Shown in pieces: positions 54,541 to 63,741 of a stretch of 63,869 nt of DNA. Positions within the stretch are counted from its first letter, which is position 1. Each line of letters starts with the position of its first letter. Origin of the DNA: Stenotrophomonas chelatiphaga (GTDB lineage: Bacteria > Pseudomonadota > Gammaproteobacteria > Xanthomonadales > Xanthomonadaceae); contig NZ_LDJK01000023.1 of assembly GCF_001431535.1 (NCBI RefSeq), positions 1-63,869 of the forward strand. The letters run 5' to 3'. The notes beneath the pieces are model-generated. The model saw only the letters and a list, made by a program, of their open reading frames with translations. It was not told where the DNA came from and did not search any database. The position numbers and the translations under genes are program-made.

Positions 54541-56166
54541 ATGCGCTTAACCATCCGAACCCTTGCTCTGTGCACTGCCGCCGGACTCGCCCTGGCGGGT
54601 GCCGATGCGTGGGCGGGTGAGATCAACCAGGTGCGCCTGGATGCCGGGGCCACCGGTACCCGGGCCGAGATTTCACTGGCCGGTGCTGGCGGCTACAAGA
54701 CCATCGCGTTGTCCGGTCCCAACCGGCTGGTGGTGGATTTCCCGGACTCTTCCGCGGTGCGCGGATTGAAGCTGCCGGCCGCCCAGGGCGTGGTCACCGC
54801 GGTACGTACCGGACAGCCGGTCCCGGGCACCTTCCGGGTGGTGTTCGACCTGGCCGACAAGGTGGCGCCGTTCAAGCCGCAGATGCAGCAGCAGGGCGGA
54901 CAGTCCAAGCTGGTCATCGAATGGCCCGGCGATGCGCCGGCCACGGCAACCAACACGCCGTCCCCGGCGACCGCGCCTGCGCAGACGCCTACGCCAGCCA
55001 CGCCGGTTGCCGCGCCGCCGCCGGCTACGGCAGTGAATACCGCGCAAACCCGCAGCGATGCGGCGCGGGCCACCGCACTGCTCACCGCACAGGTCCAGCA
55101 GCAGGCCACGGCTGTCGCCGTTGCGCCGGCCGCACCGGCCACGCTACCGAGCACCACCACGGCCACCGTCGCCGGAACCGGCGCAGGCACCGAAGCGGCC
55201 ACGCCGTCACCGGCGGCCATCCTGGCCGGCCAGCCGACCCAGGCACCCGTGCGCACCACCATCGCCGGCACCCTGCCGACGCGAACCGGTGCTGCCGCCG
55301 TTGCGGCGCCTTCCGGCAACACGTCGCAGCCGCCCGAAGCCGCCCCTGTCGCGCCACGCCCCAGCCTGCCGAGCGACGTTGCGCGCGTGAGCATGAAGCC
55401 GGGCATGCGGTCGCTGGTGGTGGCCATCGATCCCGGCCATGGTGGCCAGGATCCGGGCGCCGTCGGTCCCAGCGGCAAGCGTGAGAAAGACATCACCCTG
55501 TCGGTGGCGCGCGAACTCGCACGCCAGGTCAACTCGACCCCCGGCCTGAAGGCCTACCTGACCCGCGACAGCGATGTGTTCATTCCCCTGCCGATGCGCG
55601 CGCAGAAAGCGCGTGCGGCGAAGGCGGACATCTTCATTTCGATCCACGCCGACGCCGCGGAAAACCGCGCTGCGCGGGGTTCGTCGGTGTATGTGCTGTC
55701 GACCAAGGGCGCGTCCTCGCAGCGCGCCCGCTGGCTGGCGGACAAGGAAAACGCGGCCGACCTGATCGGTGGCGTCAGCCTGCAGCGCACCGAAGGCACG
55801 CTGGCCAACGTGCTGCTGGACCTGGCCCAGAGCGGTTACATGAAGGCGTCCGAAGATGCCGCCAGCCATGTGCTGGGCGGGCTGAAGCGGATCGGCAACA
55901 ACCACAAGCCGAACATCGAACGCGCCAACTTCGCCGTGCTGCGCACTTCGGACATGCCGGCGATGCTGGTGGAAACCGCCTTTATTTCCAATCCGGACGA
56001 AGAGCGCCGGCTGATGGATCCTGCCTACCAGCGCAAGATCGCGGCGGCCGTGCTGGATGGCGTCAATGTGTTCTTCACCCGCCAGCCGCCGCCGGGAACC
56101 CTGTACGCCGCGCGCGCACAGGCAGAGATGGAAGCGGCCAGCACCGTGGCCGGCGGCAGCAAGTAA
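54541..56166 (+). CDS. amiC: N-acetylmuramoyl-L-alanine amidase, AmiC-like
   Basis: The amidase splits septal peptidoglycan during cell separation. The 541-residue product has a signal peptide (cleavage after DAWA, residue 25), an AMIN domain (about 28-140) that targets the septum, a long Ala/Thr/Pro-rich linker (about 145-285) and an Amidase_3 catalytic domain (about 295-525). Zinc and catalytic residues are visible: AIDPGHGGQDPGAVG, SIHADAA and VETAFISNP. The linker is unusually long and low in complexity. A lower-GC stretch (54440-54520) before the gene may hold its promoter. Confidence 0.93.
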   Translation: MRLTIRTLALCTAAGLALAGADAWAGEINQVRLDAGATGTRAEISLAGAGGYKTIALSGPNRLVVDFPDSSAVRGLKLPAAQGVVTAVRTGQPVPGTFRVVFDLADKVAPFKPQMQQQGGQSKLVIEWPGDAPATATNTPSPATAPAQTPTPATPVAAPPPATAVNTAQTRSDAARATALLTAQVQQQATAVAVAPAAPATLPSTTTATVAGTGAGTEAATPSPAAILAGQPTQAPVRTTIAGTLPTRTGAAAVAAPSGNTSQPPEAAPVAPRPSLPSDVARVSMKPGMRSLVVAIDPGHGGQDPGAVGPSGKREKDITLSVARELARQVNSTPGLKAYLTRDSDVFIPLPMRAQKARAAKADIFISIHADAAENRAARGSSVYVLSTKGASSQRARWLADKENAADLIGGVSLQRTEGTLANVLLDLAQSGYMKASEDAASHVLGGLKRIGNNHKPNIERANFAVLRTSDMPAMLVETAFISNPDEERRLMDPAYQRKIAAAVLDGVNVFFTRQPPPGTLYAARAQAEMEAASTVAGGSK

Positions 56167-56181
56167 CCCCGCCGGAACACG

Positions 56182-56345
56182 GTAGCGCCGAGCCACGCTC
56201 GGCGAGCGCAGCGGCAAAGCGGAGAAGCATTGACGGCCAGCGGCCGTCACTACCGCAGGCGAACGGCGAAGCGGTAGCGCCGAGCCACGCTCGGCGAGCG
56301 CAGCGGCAAAGCGGTGGAGCACTGACGGCCAGCGGCCGTCACTAC
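56182..56345. repeat. Two-copy composite SMAG/REP array
   Basis: Two composite units lie exactly 92 bases apart: GTAGCGCCGAGCC heads at 56182 and 56274, inverted TGACGGCC/GGCCGTCA palindromes at 56231-56253 and 56323-56345. Both flanking genes are on the plus strand, so this array is inside the amiC-mutL cluster. Confidence 0.9.
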
Positions 56346-56455
56346 CGGCGCGCGGCGCGGCGGGAGCCAGCCATCCGCTATCATCGGCGGATGAAGTCAG
56401 CACACGTTTCCCTCCCCAACCCTCCCGCCTCCATTGCCTGTCCGTGGGGTGGCGC

Positions 56456-58318
56456 ATGAGCGCCACCATCCGTCCGCTGCCGGAGATCCTGATCAACCAG
56501 ATCGCCGCCGGCGAAGTGGTCGAGCGGCCCGCATCGGTGGTCAAGGAGCTGGTCGAGAATGCCATTGATGCCGGCGCCACCCGCGTGGATATCGAACTGG
56601 AAGAAGGCGGTGTACGGCTGATCCGGATCCGCGACAACGGCAGTGGCATCGCCGCCGAGCAGTTGCCGCTGGCGGTTTCCCGCCATGCCACCAGCAAGAT
56701 CGCCAGCCTGGACGACCTGGAAGCGGTGGCCACGCTCGGCTTCCGCGGCGAAGCCCTGCCGTCCATCGCATCGGTGAGCCGCTTCACGCTCGCCTCCCGG
56801 CGCGCGCAGGACGAACACGGCTCGGCGCTGCAGATCGAAGGCGGCAAGCTCGGCGAGGTGCTGCCGCGTGCGCATGCGCCGGGAACCACCGTGGAAGTCC
56901 GCGAACTGTTCTACAACGTGCCGGCACGGCGCAAGTTCCTGCGCGCCGAACGTACCGAGCTGGGGCATATCGAAGAGTGGCTGCGATCGCTGGCGTTGGC
57001 CCGTCCGGATGTGGAACTGCGCGTTTCACACAACGGCAAGGCATCGCGCCGCTACAAGCCGGGGGATCTGTATTCCGATGCGCGGCTGGGTGAGACGCTG
57101 GGCGAGGATTTCGCGAACCAGGCCGTGCGCGTGGACCACAGCGGTGCCGGCCTGCGCCTGCACGGCTGGATCGCGCAGCCGCATTATTCGCGCGCCAGTA
57201 CCGACCAGCAGTACCTGTATGTCAACGGTCGTTCGGTGCGCGATCGCAGCGTGGCACACGCGGTCAAGATGGCCTACGGCGATGTGCTGTTCCATGGCAG
57301 GCAGCCGGCCTATGTGCTGTTCCTGGAGCTGGATCCGACGCGGGTGGATGTCAACGTACATCCGGCCAAGCACGAGGTGCGCTTCCGTGATTCGCGGCTG
57401 GTGCATGACTTCGTCTACCGCACACTGAAGGATGCACTGGCCGACACGCGTGCCGGCATGGCCGCGCATGACATTGGTGCCGGTGCGGGTACGGAAGCGG
57501 GAGCGCCTGCGCAGGCGGCGACGCACTTGTCGGGCGGACAGCCCGGCGGCGGTGGCAGTGGTGGCGGGGGCGGCTACGGTAATTGGGGCGCGCAGCAATC
57601 GCCGCTGGGCCTGCAGGTGGCCGATGCGCCGGCGGCCTACGCCGCACTGTACTCAGCGCCTGCCGGCAGCCAGCAGTCGCTGCCGCCGATGCCGTCCGAA
57701 TACGGATTGCCGGTGACCAGCGCCGATGCCGGGGTGCCGCCGCTGGGCTACGCGGTGGCACAGCTGCATGGCATCTACATCCTGGCCGAAAATGCCGAAG
57801 GCCTGATCGTGGTGGACATGCACGCAGCGCATGAGCGCATCGGCTACGAACGGCTGAAGAATGCCCACGATGGCATCGGCCTGCATGCCCAGCCGCTGCT
57901 GGTACCGATCACTCTGGCGGTGGGCGAGCGCGAAGCCGACACCGCCGAGCGCGAAGCCGAGACGTTGATCGCACTGGGCTTCGACGTGACCCGCGCCGGC
58001 CCCGGCGCACTGCATGTGCGCAGCATCCCGGCACTGCTCGCCAACGCCGAGCCGGAAGGCCTGCTGCGCGATGTGCTGGGCGACCTGCGCGAACATGGCC
58101 AGTCACGGCGCGTGGCAACCGCGCGCGATGAACTGTTGTCCACGATGGCCTGCCATGGCGCGGTGCGCGCCAACCGGCGATTGACGGTGCCGGAAATGAA
58201 CGCGCTGCTGCGCGACATGGAGATCACTGAACGGTCCGGCCAATGCAACCACGGGCGCCCGACCTGGGCACGTTTTTCGCTGGCGGAGATCGACCGCTGG
58301 TTCCTGCGCGGACGCTGA
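56456..58318 (+). CDS. mutL: DNA mismatch repair protein MutL with a near-complete endonuclease motif
   Basis: MutL couples mismatch recognition by MutS to strand incision. The 620-residue product has the GHKL ATPase motifs ([39 protein letters not shown]), a Gly/Ala-rich linker (about 335-420) and the dimerisation domain. The C-terminal domain carries [12 protein letters not shown] (Asp454-Glu465), close to the endonuclease consensus DQHA(X)2E(X)4E, and [10 protein letters not shown] and CNHGRPT. That suggests an endonuclease-active MutL, as expected in organisms lacking MutH. ATG 56456 is preferred over 56444. Confidence 0.96.
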   Translation: MSATIRPLPEILINQIAAGEVVERPASVVKELVENAIDAGATRVDIELEEGGVRLIRIRDNGSGIAAEQLPLAVSRHATSKIASLDDLEAVATLGFRGEALPSIASVSRFTLASRRAQDEHGSALQIEGGKLGEVLPRAHAPGTTVEVRELFYNVPARRKFLRAERTELGHIEEWLRSLALARPDVELRVSHNGKASRRYKPGDLYSDARLGETLGEDFANQAVRVDHSGAGLRLHGWIAQPHYSRASTDQQYLYVNGRSVRDRSVAHAVKMAYGDVLFHGRQPAYVLFLELDPTRVDVNVHPAKHEVRFRDSRLVHDFVYRTLKDALADTRAGMAAHDIGAGAGTEAGAPAQAATHLSGGQPGGGGSGGGGGYGNWGAQQSPLGLQVADAPAAYAALYSAPAGSQQSLPPMPSEYGLPVTSADAGVPPLGYAVAQLHGIYILAENAEGLIVVDMHAAHERIGYERLKNAHDGIGLHAQPLLVPITLAVGEREADTAEREAETLIALGFDVTRAGPGALHVRSIPALLANAEPEGLLRDVLGDLREHGQSRRVATARDELLSTMACHGAVRANRRLTVPEMNALLRDMEITERSGQCNHGRPTWARFSLAEIDRWFLRGR

Positions 58319-58329
58319 AGGGGAAGATC

Positions 58330-59268
58330 ATGGGGAAGGGGTACTACGGCGCGGCCTTGATGCTGGCACTGGCACTGGGCGGGTGTGGCGGCAAGTCGCC
58401 GGAAGTGGCGCCGGCCGTGCAGGACGATCCGGCATTCGCCCAGCAACAGCAGCAATGGCGGATGCAGCGTTACCAGGAGCTGACCGCGCCGGATGGCTGG
58501 ACCACGCTGGTCGGCCTGCATTGGCTGGAGCACAAGGCCCATTACATCGGACGCGGGCCGGGCAGTGGCATCCGCCTGGCCGTCGGGCCGGACAAGCTGG
58601 GCATGGTCAGCCGGCAGGGCGAGCGCTGGTCGTTCACTCCCGAACGCGGCGTGCCGCTGAGCGTTGACGGGACGGCGGTTACCGGGCGGATCGCGTTCAA
58701 CAGCGACCACGACCCGCAGCCGACCCGCATCGCCTTCGACGAGGGGAAAGGGCAGCTGAGCCTGTTGCAGCGCGGACAACGTTTCGCGTTGCGCATCAAG
58801 CATGCCGACGCCGCTTCGCGCAGCAGCTTCAGCGGGCTGGAGTACTGGCCCGGTGGGCCGCAGTGGCAGGTACGCGCGCGCTTCCTGCCGCACCCGGCGG
58901 GCAAGACCCTGCCCATCGTGGACATCACCGGGCTGACCACCGCCATGCCCAACGCCGGCCTGGTGGAGTTCCAGCAGGGCGGCACGACCTACCGGATCGA
59001 GGCCATCGCCGAACCCGGTGCACCGCTGTTCCTGATCTTCGCCGACCGCACCAGCGGCCACGGCAGTTATCCGGCGGGACGCTACCTGGACACCGAAGCG
59101 CCCGGCGCCGATGGCTATGTGCTGGTGGATTTCAACCACGCCTACAATCCTCCCTGCGCGTTCACTCCGTTCGCGACCTGCCCGCTGGCACCCCCGGAAA
59201 ACCGGCTGGACCTGCGTATCGAGGCCGGCGAACGCGCTTACCACCCGCCCAAGGAAAGTGCGCCATGA
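58330..59268 (+). CDS. DUF1684 lipoprotein
   Basis: The 312-residue product has a lipoprotein signal ending LGGC (Cys19). The rest is a DUF1684 domain, with the recognisable WTTLVGLHWLEHKAHYIGRGPGSGI start and the closing DFNHAYNPPCAFTPFATCPLAPPENRLDLRIEAGE. Function is unknown; the two conserved Cys near the end could form a disulphide. Its stop overlaps the start of the next gene (ATGA). GGGGAAG lies before the ATG. Confidence 0.85.
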   Translation: MGKGYYGAALMLALALGGCGGKSPEVAPAVQDDPAFAQQQQQWRMQRYQELTAPDGWTTLVGLHWLEHKAHYIGRGPGSGIRLAVGPDKLGMVSRQGERWSFTPERGVPLSVDGTAVTGRIAFNSDHDPQPTRIAFDEGKGQLSLLQRGQRFALRIKHADAASRSSFSGLEYWPGGPQWQVRARFLPHPAGKTLPIVDITGLTTAMPNAGLVEFQQGGTTYRIEAIAEPGAPLFLIFADRTSGHGSYPAGRYLDTEAPGADGYVLVDFNHAYNPPCAFTPFATCPLAPPENRLDLRIEAGERAYHPPKESAP

Positions 59269-60206
59269 AGCGTTCCGTCACCCGCTGGATGATCGCCCCG
59301 CTGTTGCTGCTCGCCACCGCCTTCGGCACCGTCGCGGCGACGCCCGCTGCCACGCCGAAGCCGGCGGCCACGCGCTCGGCGCCGGTACCGCTGCTGTGGA
59401 AGGTGACCGGCGCCGGTGATGCGCGCGTCTACCTGCTGGGTTCCTTCCACCTGCTGCGGCCGGAGGATTACCCGCTGGCGGCAGAGGCGGAAAAGGCCTT
59501 CGATGCAGCGCAGCGCGTGGTGTTCGAACTGTCGGCGCGGGACATGGAATCGCCGGAACTGGCCGGCAAGATGGTGCAGGCGGCAATGCGCACCGATGGC
59601 AGCGAACTGCGCCGGGATCTCGGCGATGCGACGTGGGCCAGGCTGCAGCAGTACGCCACGAACAATCCGCTGCCGTTGGCGCAGATGCAGGGCCTCAAGC
59701 CGTGGTTCGTCGGACTGAGCATCAGCATCGCGCAGATGCAGAAAATGGGACTGGACCCCGCGCTGGGGCTGGACAAGCACTTCATGGACCGGGCGGCCAA
59801 GGCGGGCAAACCGATCCTCGGCCTGGAAACCATCGATACGCAGATCGGCGTGCTGGCCGGCATGAGCATCGCCGAACAGCGCCAGATGGTGGAAGAAGCA
59901 CTGGAACAGTCCGACAAGGGCGATGCGGAAATCCGCGCGCTGCACGATGCGTGGCGGCGCGGTGACGATGTGCTGATGTGGAACCGCATGGCGGTGGACA
60001 TGAAGCGCCAGTACCCGCAGCTGTACCAGCGCATCAACAGCGACCGCAACGACGCCTGGCTGCCGAAGCTGGAGCCGCACCTGCAGGCCGGGCAGGGCGG
60101 CACGCTGGTGGTGGTCGGCGCGCTGCACCTGCTGGGCAGCGATGGCGTGGTGGAGAAGCTCAAGGCCAAGGGCTACAAGGTGGAGCGGGTGCGCGCCAAG
60201 CGCTGA
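59265..60206 (+). CDS. TraB/GumN family protein
   Basis: The 313-residue product has a signal peptide (cleavage near residue 25) and a TraB/GumN domain: LLWKVTGAGDARVYLLGSFHLL, VVFELSARDM, GLETIDTQIGVLAGM and TLVVVGALHLLG. The conserved GxxH and two Glu suggest a metal-dependent, protease-like fold (Tiki/TraB). It is probably periplasmic. It is coupled to the DUF1684 lipoprotein gene by a 4-base overlap, so the two may act together in the envelope. Confidence 0.87.
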   Translation: MKRSVTRWMIAPLLLLATAFGTVAATPAATPKPAATRSAPVPLLWKVTGAGDARVYLLGSFHLLRPEDYPLAAEAEKAFDAAQRVVFELSARDMESPELAGKMVQAAMRTDGSELRRDLGDATWARLQQYATNNPLPLAQMQGLKPWFVGLSISIAQMQKMGLDPALGLDKHFMDRAAKAGKPILGLETIDTQIGVLAGMSIAEQRQMVEEALEQSDKGDAEIRALHDAWRRGDDVLMWNRMAVDMKRQYPQLYQRINSDRNDAWLPKLEPHLQAGQGGTLVVVGALHLLGSDGVVEKLKAKGYKVERVRAKR

Positions 60207-60233
60207 CGCCTGCATGCGGTTGCCACAACGAAA

Positions 60234-60264
60234 AACGGCGCGTCCGCAGGGGCGCGCCGTTCTG
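60234..60264. terminator. Bidirectional terminator between TraB/GumN and phaR
   Basis: Nine-base arms AACGGCGCG (60234-60242) and CGCGCCGTT (60253-60261) form a hairpin between convergent genes, with an A run on one side and TCTGCTT on the other. Confidence 0.65.
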
Positions 60265-60289
60265 CTTCAGGCCAGCGGCCGCGCCAGGA

Positions 60290-60889
60290 TCAGCGCGTGC
60301 GACCCTTGCCGCCGGTGCCGCCGGTGCTGCCGGCAGTTTCGGTCGTCTTGTGCGCAGCGCCGGGACCGGTGCCCGCACGTGGCGCGGCACCGCCCGGCGT
60401 GCTGCCCGGTCGCGGGCCGGTACCGGTGGACGTACCACCCGGGCGCGGCCCGAAGCCGTTGCCCATGCTGCGCTGGAACTCCTGCCAGAGCTCCATGTTG
60501 CGTTCGGTCAGCTGGTTCATCATCGCCCACGGCGTCTGCCCGAGCAGGTTGCCCATCTGCTGGCGGAACTGCTGCTGCTGGTCGAGGAAGACCTGCATGC
60601 TGCGCTCCAGGTAGTTGCCCATGAAGCCCTGCAGGGAATCGCCATAGAAGCGGATCAGCTGGCTGAGCAGCTGGGTGGAGAGCATCGGCTCGCCGTCCTG
60701 TTCCTGGTCGGCGATGATCTGCAGCAGGACCGACCGGGTCAGGTCATCGCCACTCTTGGCGTCGCGGACCTCGAAGTCTTCGCCGTCCAGGATCAGCTGG
60801 CGCACATCCTCTATCGTGATGTAGCTGGAGATCTCGGTGTCGTACAGACGGCGGTTGGGATACTTCTTGATGATGCGGGTAGCAGCCAT
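60290..60889 (-). CDS. phaR: Polyhydroxyalkanoate synthesis repressor PhaR
   Basis: PhaR represses phasin genes and binds PHA granules. The 199-residue product from ATG 60889 (MAATRIIKKYPNRRLYDTEISS) has the N-terminal PHB/PHA accumulation DNA-binding domain and the central helical domain (QEQDGEPMLSTQLLSQLIRFYGDSLQG). The C-terminal tail is low-complexity Gly/Thr/Pro. A 15-base direct repeat upstream is a candidate binding site. The upstream frame to 61000 crosses that repeat and is not coding. Confidence 0.92.
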   Translation of the reverse strand: MAATRIIKKYPNRRLYDTEISSYITIEDVRQLILDGEDFEVRDAKSGDDLTRSVLLQIIADQEQDGEPMLSTQLLSQLIRFYGDSLQGFMGNYLERSMQVFLDQQQQFRQQMGNLLGQTPWAMMNQLTERNMELWQEFQRSMGNGFGPRPGGTSTGTGPRPGSTPGGAAPRAGTGPGAAHKTTETAGSTGGTGGKGRTR

Positions 60890-60984
60890 GAAGCAAGCAC
60901 TCGTCACAGTAGACGCGCAGCATGGCGCAGCGCAGCACCCGTTGCAACGCCCAGACGCCCTTGTGGCGGGGGTTGCGGGGGTGA

Positions 60985-61021
60985 TCATGTTGCGCAGCAA
61001 GGCTTTTCATGTTGCGCAGCA
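60985..61021 (-). promoter_or_regulatory. Duplicated 15-base element upstream of phaR
   Basis: TCATGTTGCGCAGCA occurs at 60985-60999 and 61007-61021, exactly 22 bases (two helical turns) apart, 96-132 bases before the phaR start. Each copy has the palindromic core TGCGCA. It may be a PhaR autoregulatory site. Confidence 0.45.
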
Positions 61022-61096
61022 TTTTCGCTGCGGTTCAGCCTGTCGGGCCCCGCGCGTGCGGCGGACGCCACACTGCGCGGGCGGGGCGGGTGGCGC

Positions 61097-61837
61097 TCAC
61101 CAGCCCATGTGATGGCCGCCGTTGATGTCCAGGTTGCTGCCGGTGATCCAGGCCGCTTCGTCGTTGACCAGGAAGGACACGCCGTAAGCGATTTCTTCCG
61201 GCTTGCCGAGCCGTCCGGTGGGGATGTCGGAGATGATCTTGGCGCGCACCTCCTCCGGCACCGCCATGACCATGTCGGTGGCCACGTAGCCGGGGGAAAT
61301 GGTGTTGACGGTGATCCCGAAGCCGGCGTTTTCGCGCGCCAGGGAGATGGTGAAGCCGTGCATGCCGGCCTTGGCCGCCGCGTAGTTGGCCTGCCCGTAC
61401 TGGCCCTTCAGGCCATTGATCGAGCTGATCTGGATCACCCGCCCCCAGCCGCGGCGGCGCATGCCTTCGATCACCGGCCGGGTGACGTTGAAGACCGAAT
61501 TGAGGTTGGTGTTGATCACCTCATGCCATTGCTCGGCACGCATCCGGTGGAAGGTGGTGTCGCGGGTGATGCCGGCGTTGTTGACCAGGATTTCCACCGG
61601 GCCCAGTTCGGCTTCCACCGCACGCACCATCGCCTCGGCACTCTCCGGGGTGGACACGTCGCCGGGGAAGATCGCGATCGCCAGGCCGCGCGCTGCCATG
61701 GCCTGCTGCCAGGCCAGCGCCTTGGCATGGTCACGGTAGTTTGTGGCGACCCGATGGCCCTGGTCGGCCAGGCGTTGGCAGATGGCGGTACCGATGCCGC
61801 CGGTGCCGCCGGTGACCAGTGCGACGCGTGGAGTCAT
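61097..61837 (-). CDS. phbB: Acetoacetyl-CoA reductase
   Basis: The NADPH-dependent enzyme makes (R)-3-hydroxybutyryl-CoA for polyhydroxybutyrate. The 246-residue short-chain dehydrogenase has the cofactor motif TGGTGGIG (9-16), NNAG (86-89), Ser138/139, and the catalytic Tyr152 and Lys156 (YAAAK). QISSINGLKGQYGQANYAAAKAG is typical of PhbB. Its downstream neighbour on the same strand is phaR, so this is a PHA-metabolism locus; no PHA synthase gene is in the window. Confidence 0.93.
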   Translation of the reverse strand: MTPRVALVTGGTGGIGTAICQRLADQGHRVATNYRDHAKALAWQQAMAARGLAIAIFPGDVSTPESAEAMVRAVEAELGPVEILVNNAGITRDTTFHRMRAEQWHEVINTNLNSVFNVTRPVIEGMRRRGWGRVIQISSINGLKGQYGQANYAAAKAGMHGFTISLARENAGFGITVNTISPGYVATDMVMAVPEEVRAKIISDIPTGRLGKPEEIAYGVSFLVNDEAAWITGSNLDINGGHHMGW

Positions 61838-61881
61838 GCTGCGCTTCCGTAAATCAGGGGGGGAAGGGGGATTCTGCAACA

Positions 61882-62772
61882 TCATGGGCCGCTGTGCGCC
61901 TGCCGCGATGAAATGTCATGCAGGGGCACCCGGGTGCGATCAAATGCAGCTGCGGCCCGTTGCAGCAGGTCGGCCTGGGTGGACGCGCCGGCCAGTGCAG
62001 CGGCCGGCTGGCCCAGCAGCCGCCAGAGCTGCCGCAGCACGGCCATCGGATCGCCCCCGTCGACCGTCGGTGCGGCTTCGGACTTGGACAGTTTGCGGCC
62101 GTCGCCAGCCAGCAGCAGCGGCAGGTGCGCATAGCGGGGGGTGGGCAGCCCGAGCGCGCGCTGCAGCAGGATCTGGCGCGCGGTTGAATCGAGCAGGTCC
62201 GCGCCGCGCACCACGTCGGTGATGCCCTGCGCCGCGTCATCCACCACCACGGCAAGCTGGTAGGCCCAGCAGCCATCGGCACGGCGCAGGACGAAATCGC
62301 CGACATCGGCGTGCACGTCCTGCCGCTGTGGGCCACGCAGCGCATCGTCGAACGTCACCACGCTGCCGGGCGCCACGCGCAGGCGGATGGCGGGGTCCGG
62401 ACGCGCCTGGCGTGCCACGCACTGGTGGTGGATACCGCCGCTGGCGGCCAGTTCACTGCGGCTGCAATGGCAGGCGAAGGCCCGGCCGCTGGCGAGCAGG
62501 GCGTCCAGCGCGTGCTGGTAGACGTCACTGCGCCGGCTCTGCCACAGCACCGGGCCGTCCGGTTGCAGGCCCAGGTAGTGCAGCAGGTCGAGCTGGGACT
62601 GGGCCGCGCCGGGCACGGTGCGGGGTGGGTCCACGTCTTCCACGCGCAGCAGCCAGCGCCCGCCCTGGTGATGGGCGAACAGCCAACTGGCGAAGGCAGC
62701 GAGCAGCGAACCGGCGTGCAGCGGGCCGGTGGGTGAGGGCGCGAACCGGCCGCAATGAATGGGGGAAGTCAT
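61882..62772 (-). CDS. gluQ: Glutamyl-Q tRNA(Asp) synthetase
   Basis: GluQ-RS attaches glutamate to queuosine in tRNA-Asp and does not charge tRNA-Glu. The 296-residue product from ATG 62772 ([21 protein letters not shown]) is a catalytic-domain-only GluRS paralogue with the HIGH-like PLHAG, a zinc-site CHC, and the KLSKS motif ([12 protein letters not shown]). It lacks the anticodon-binding domain. With queG in the same window, two queuosine-related steps are represented. Confidence 0.95.
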   Translation of the reverse strand: MTSPIHCGRFAPSPTGPLHAGSLLAAFASWLFAHHQGGRWLLRVEDVDPPRTVPGAAQSQLDLLHYLGLQPDGPVLWQSRRSDVYQHALDALLASGRAFACHCSRSELAASGGIHHQCVARQARPDPAIRLRVAPGSVVTFDDALRGPQRQDVHADVGDFVLRRADGCWAYQLAVVVDDAAQGITDVVRGADLLDSTARQILLQRALGLPTPRYAHLPLLLAGDGRKLSKSEAAPTVDGGDPMAVLRQLWRLLGQPAAALAGASTQADLLQRAAAAFDRTRVPLHDISSRQAHSGP

Positions 62773-62865
62773 GCTGGCTGAATCGTCGGTCAGGTTGGCG
62801 CTTGAATTCAAGCTGAAGTCACCGCAGATTTAGCACCGTTACCCTCTCCAGAGCCAACTTTCCCC

Positions 62866-63741
62866 ATGTTCAGTCGCATAGCCCTGTTCCTCCTTACCAA
62901 CCTTGCGGTGCTGGTCCTCGCCGGTATCGTGATGTCGGTGCTGGGGGTCAATCCCGGCCAGATGAGCGGCCTGCTGGTGATGGCGGCGATCTTCGGTTTC
63001 GGCGGCTCTTTCATTTCGCTGCTGCTGTCCAAGTGGATGGCCAAGCGCTCCACCGGTGCGGTGGTGATCACCGAGCCGCGCAACGACACCGAGCGCTGGT
63101 TGTTGAAGACGGTCGAGCGCCAGGCGCGCGAAGCCGGCATCGGCATGCCGGAGGTCGCGGTGTATGACGGCCCGGAGATCAATGCCTTCGCCACCGGTGC
63201 CAACCGCAACAAGGCGTTGGTCGCGGTTTCCACCGGCCTGTTGCACCACATGAGCGAAGATGAAGCCGAGGCGGTGCTGGGCCATGAAATCGCCCACGTT
63301 GCCAACGGTGACATGATCACCATGGCGCTGCTGCAGGGCGTGCTCAACACCTTCGTCATCGTGCTGGCCCGGGTGGTCGGTGGGGTGATCGATAGTGCGA
63401 TGTCCGGCAACCGCGAAGGTGGCGGCCGCGGTATCGGCTATTTCGTGATCGTGTTCGTGCTGGAAATGGTGTTCGGCATCTTCGCCACCATGATCGCGAT
63501 GTGGTTCTCGCGTCATCGTGAGTTCCGCGCGGACACTGGTGGTGCCCAGCTGGCCGGTCGGCAGAAGATGATCGCCGCGCTGGAGCGGTTGAAGGTCAAC
63601 CACGGGCAGAGCACGCTGCCGAGCCAGGTGGCTGCCTTCGGTATCGCCGGCGGCATGGGGCAGGGCCTGCGCAAGTTGATGATGAGCCATCCGCCGCTGG
63701 ATGAGCGGATTGCCGCGCTGCGTTCTTCTACCGTGGTCTGA
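62866..63741 (+). CDS. htpX: Heat-shock protease HtpX
   Basis: HtpX is an inner-membrane zinc metalloprotease that degrades damaged membrane proteins and is typically controlled by the envelope stress response. The 291-residue product has two N-terminal membrane helices (about 4-27 and 34-54), the zinc motif HEIAH (His140-His144), two later hydrophobic helices (about 155-210) and the third-ligand Glu in HREFRAD. The 24-base region before the ATG is purine/pyrimidine mixed, with CTCTCCAGAG. Confidence 0.95.
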   Translation: MFSRIALFLLTNLAVLVLAGIVMSVLGVNPGQMSGLLVMAAIFGFGGSFISLLLSKWMAKRSTGAVVITEPRNDTERWLLKTVERQAREAGIGMPEVAVYDGPEINAFATGANRNKALVAVSTGLLHHMSEDEAEAVLGHEIAHVANGDMITMALLQGVLNTFVIVLARVVGGVIDSAMSGNREGGGRGIGYFVIVFVLEMVFGIFATMIAMWFSRHREFRADTGGAQLAGRQKMIAALERLKVNHGQSTLPSQVAAFGIAGGMGQGLRKLMMSHPPLDERIAALRSSTVV

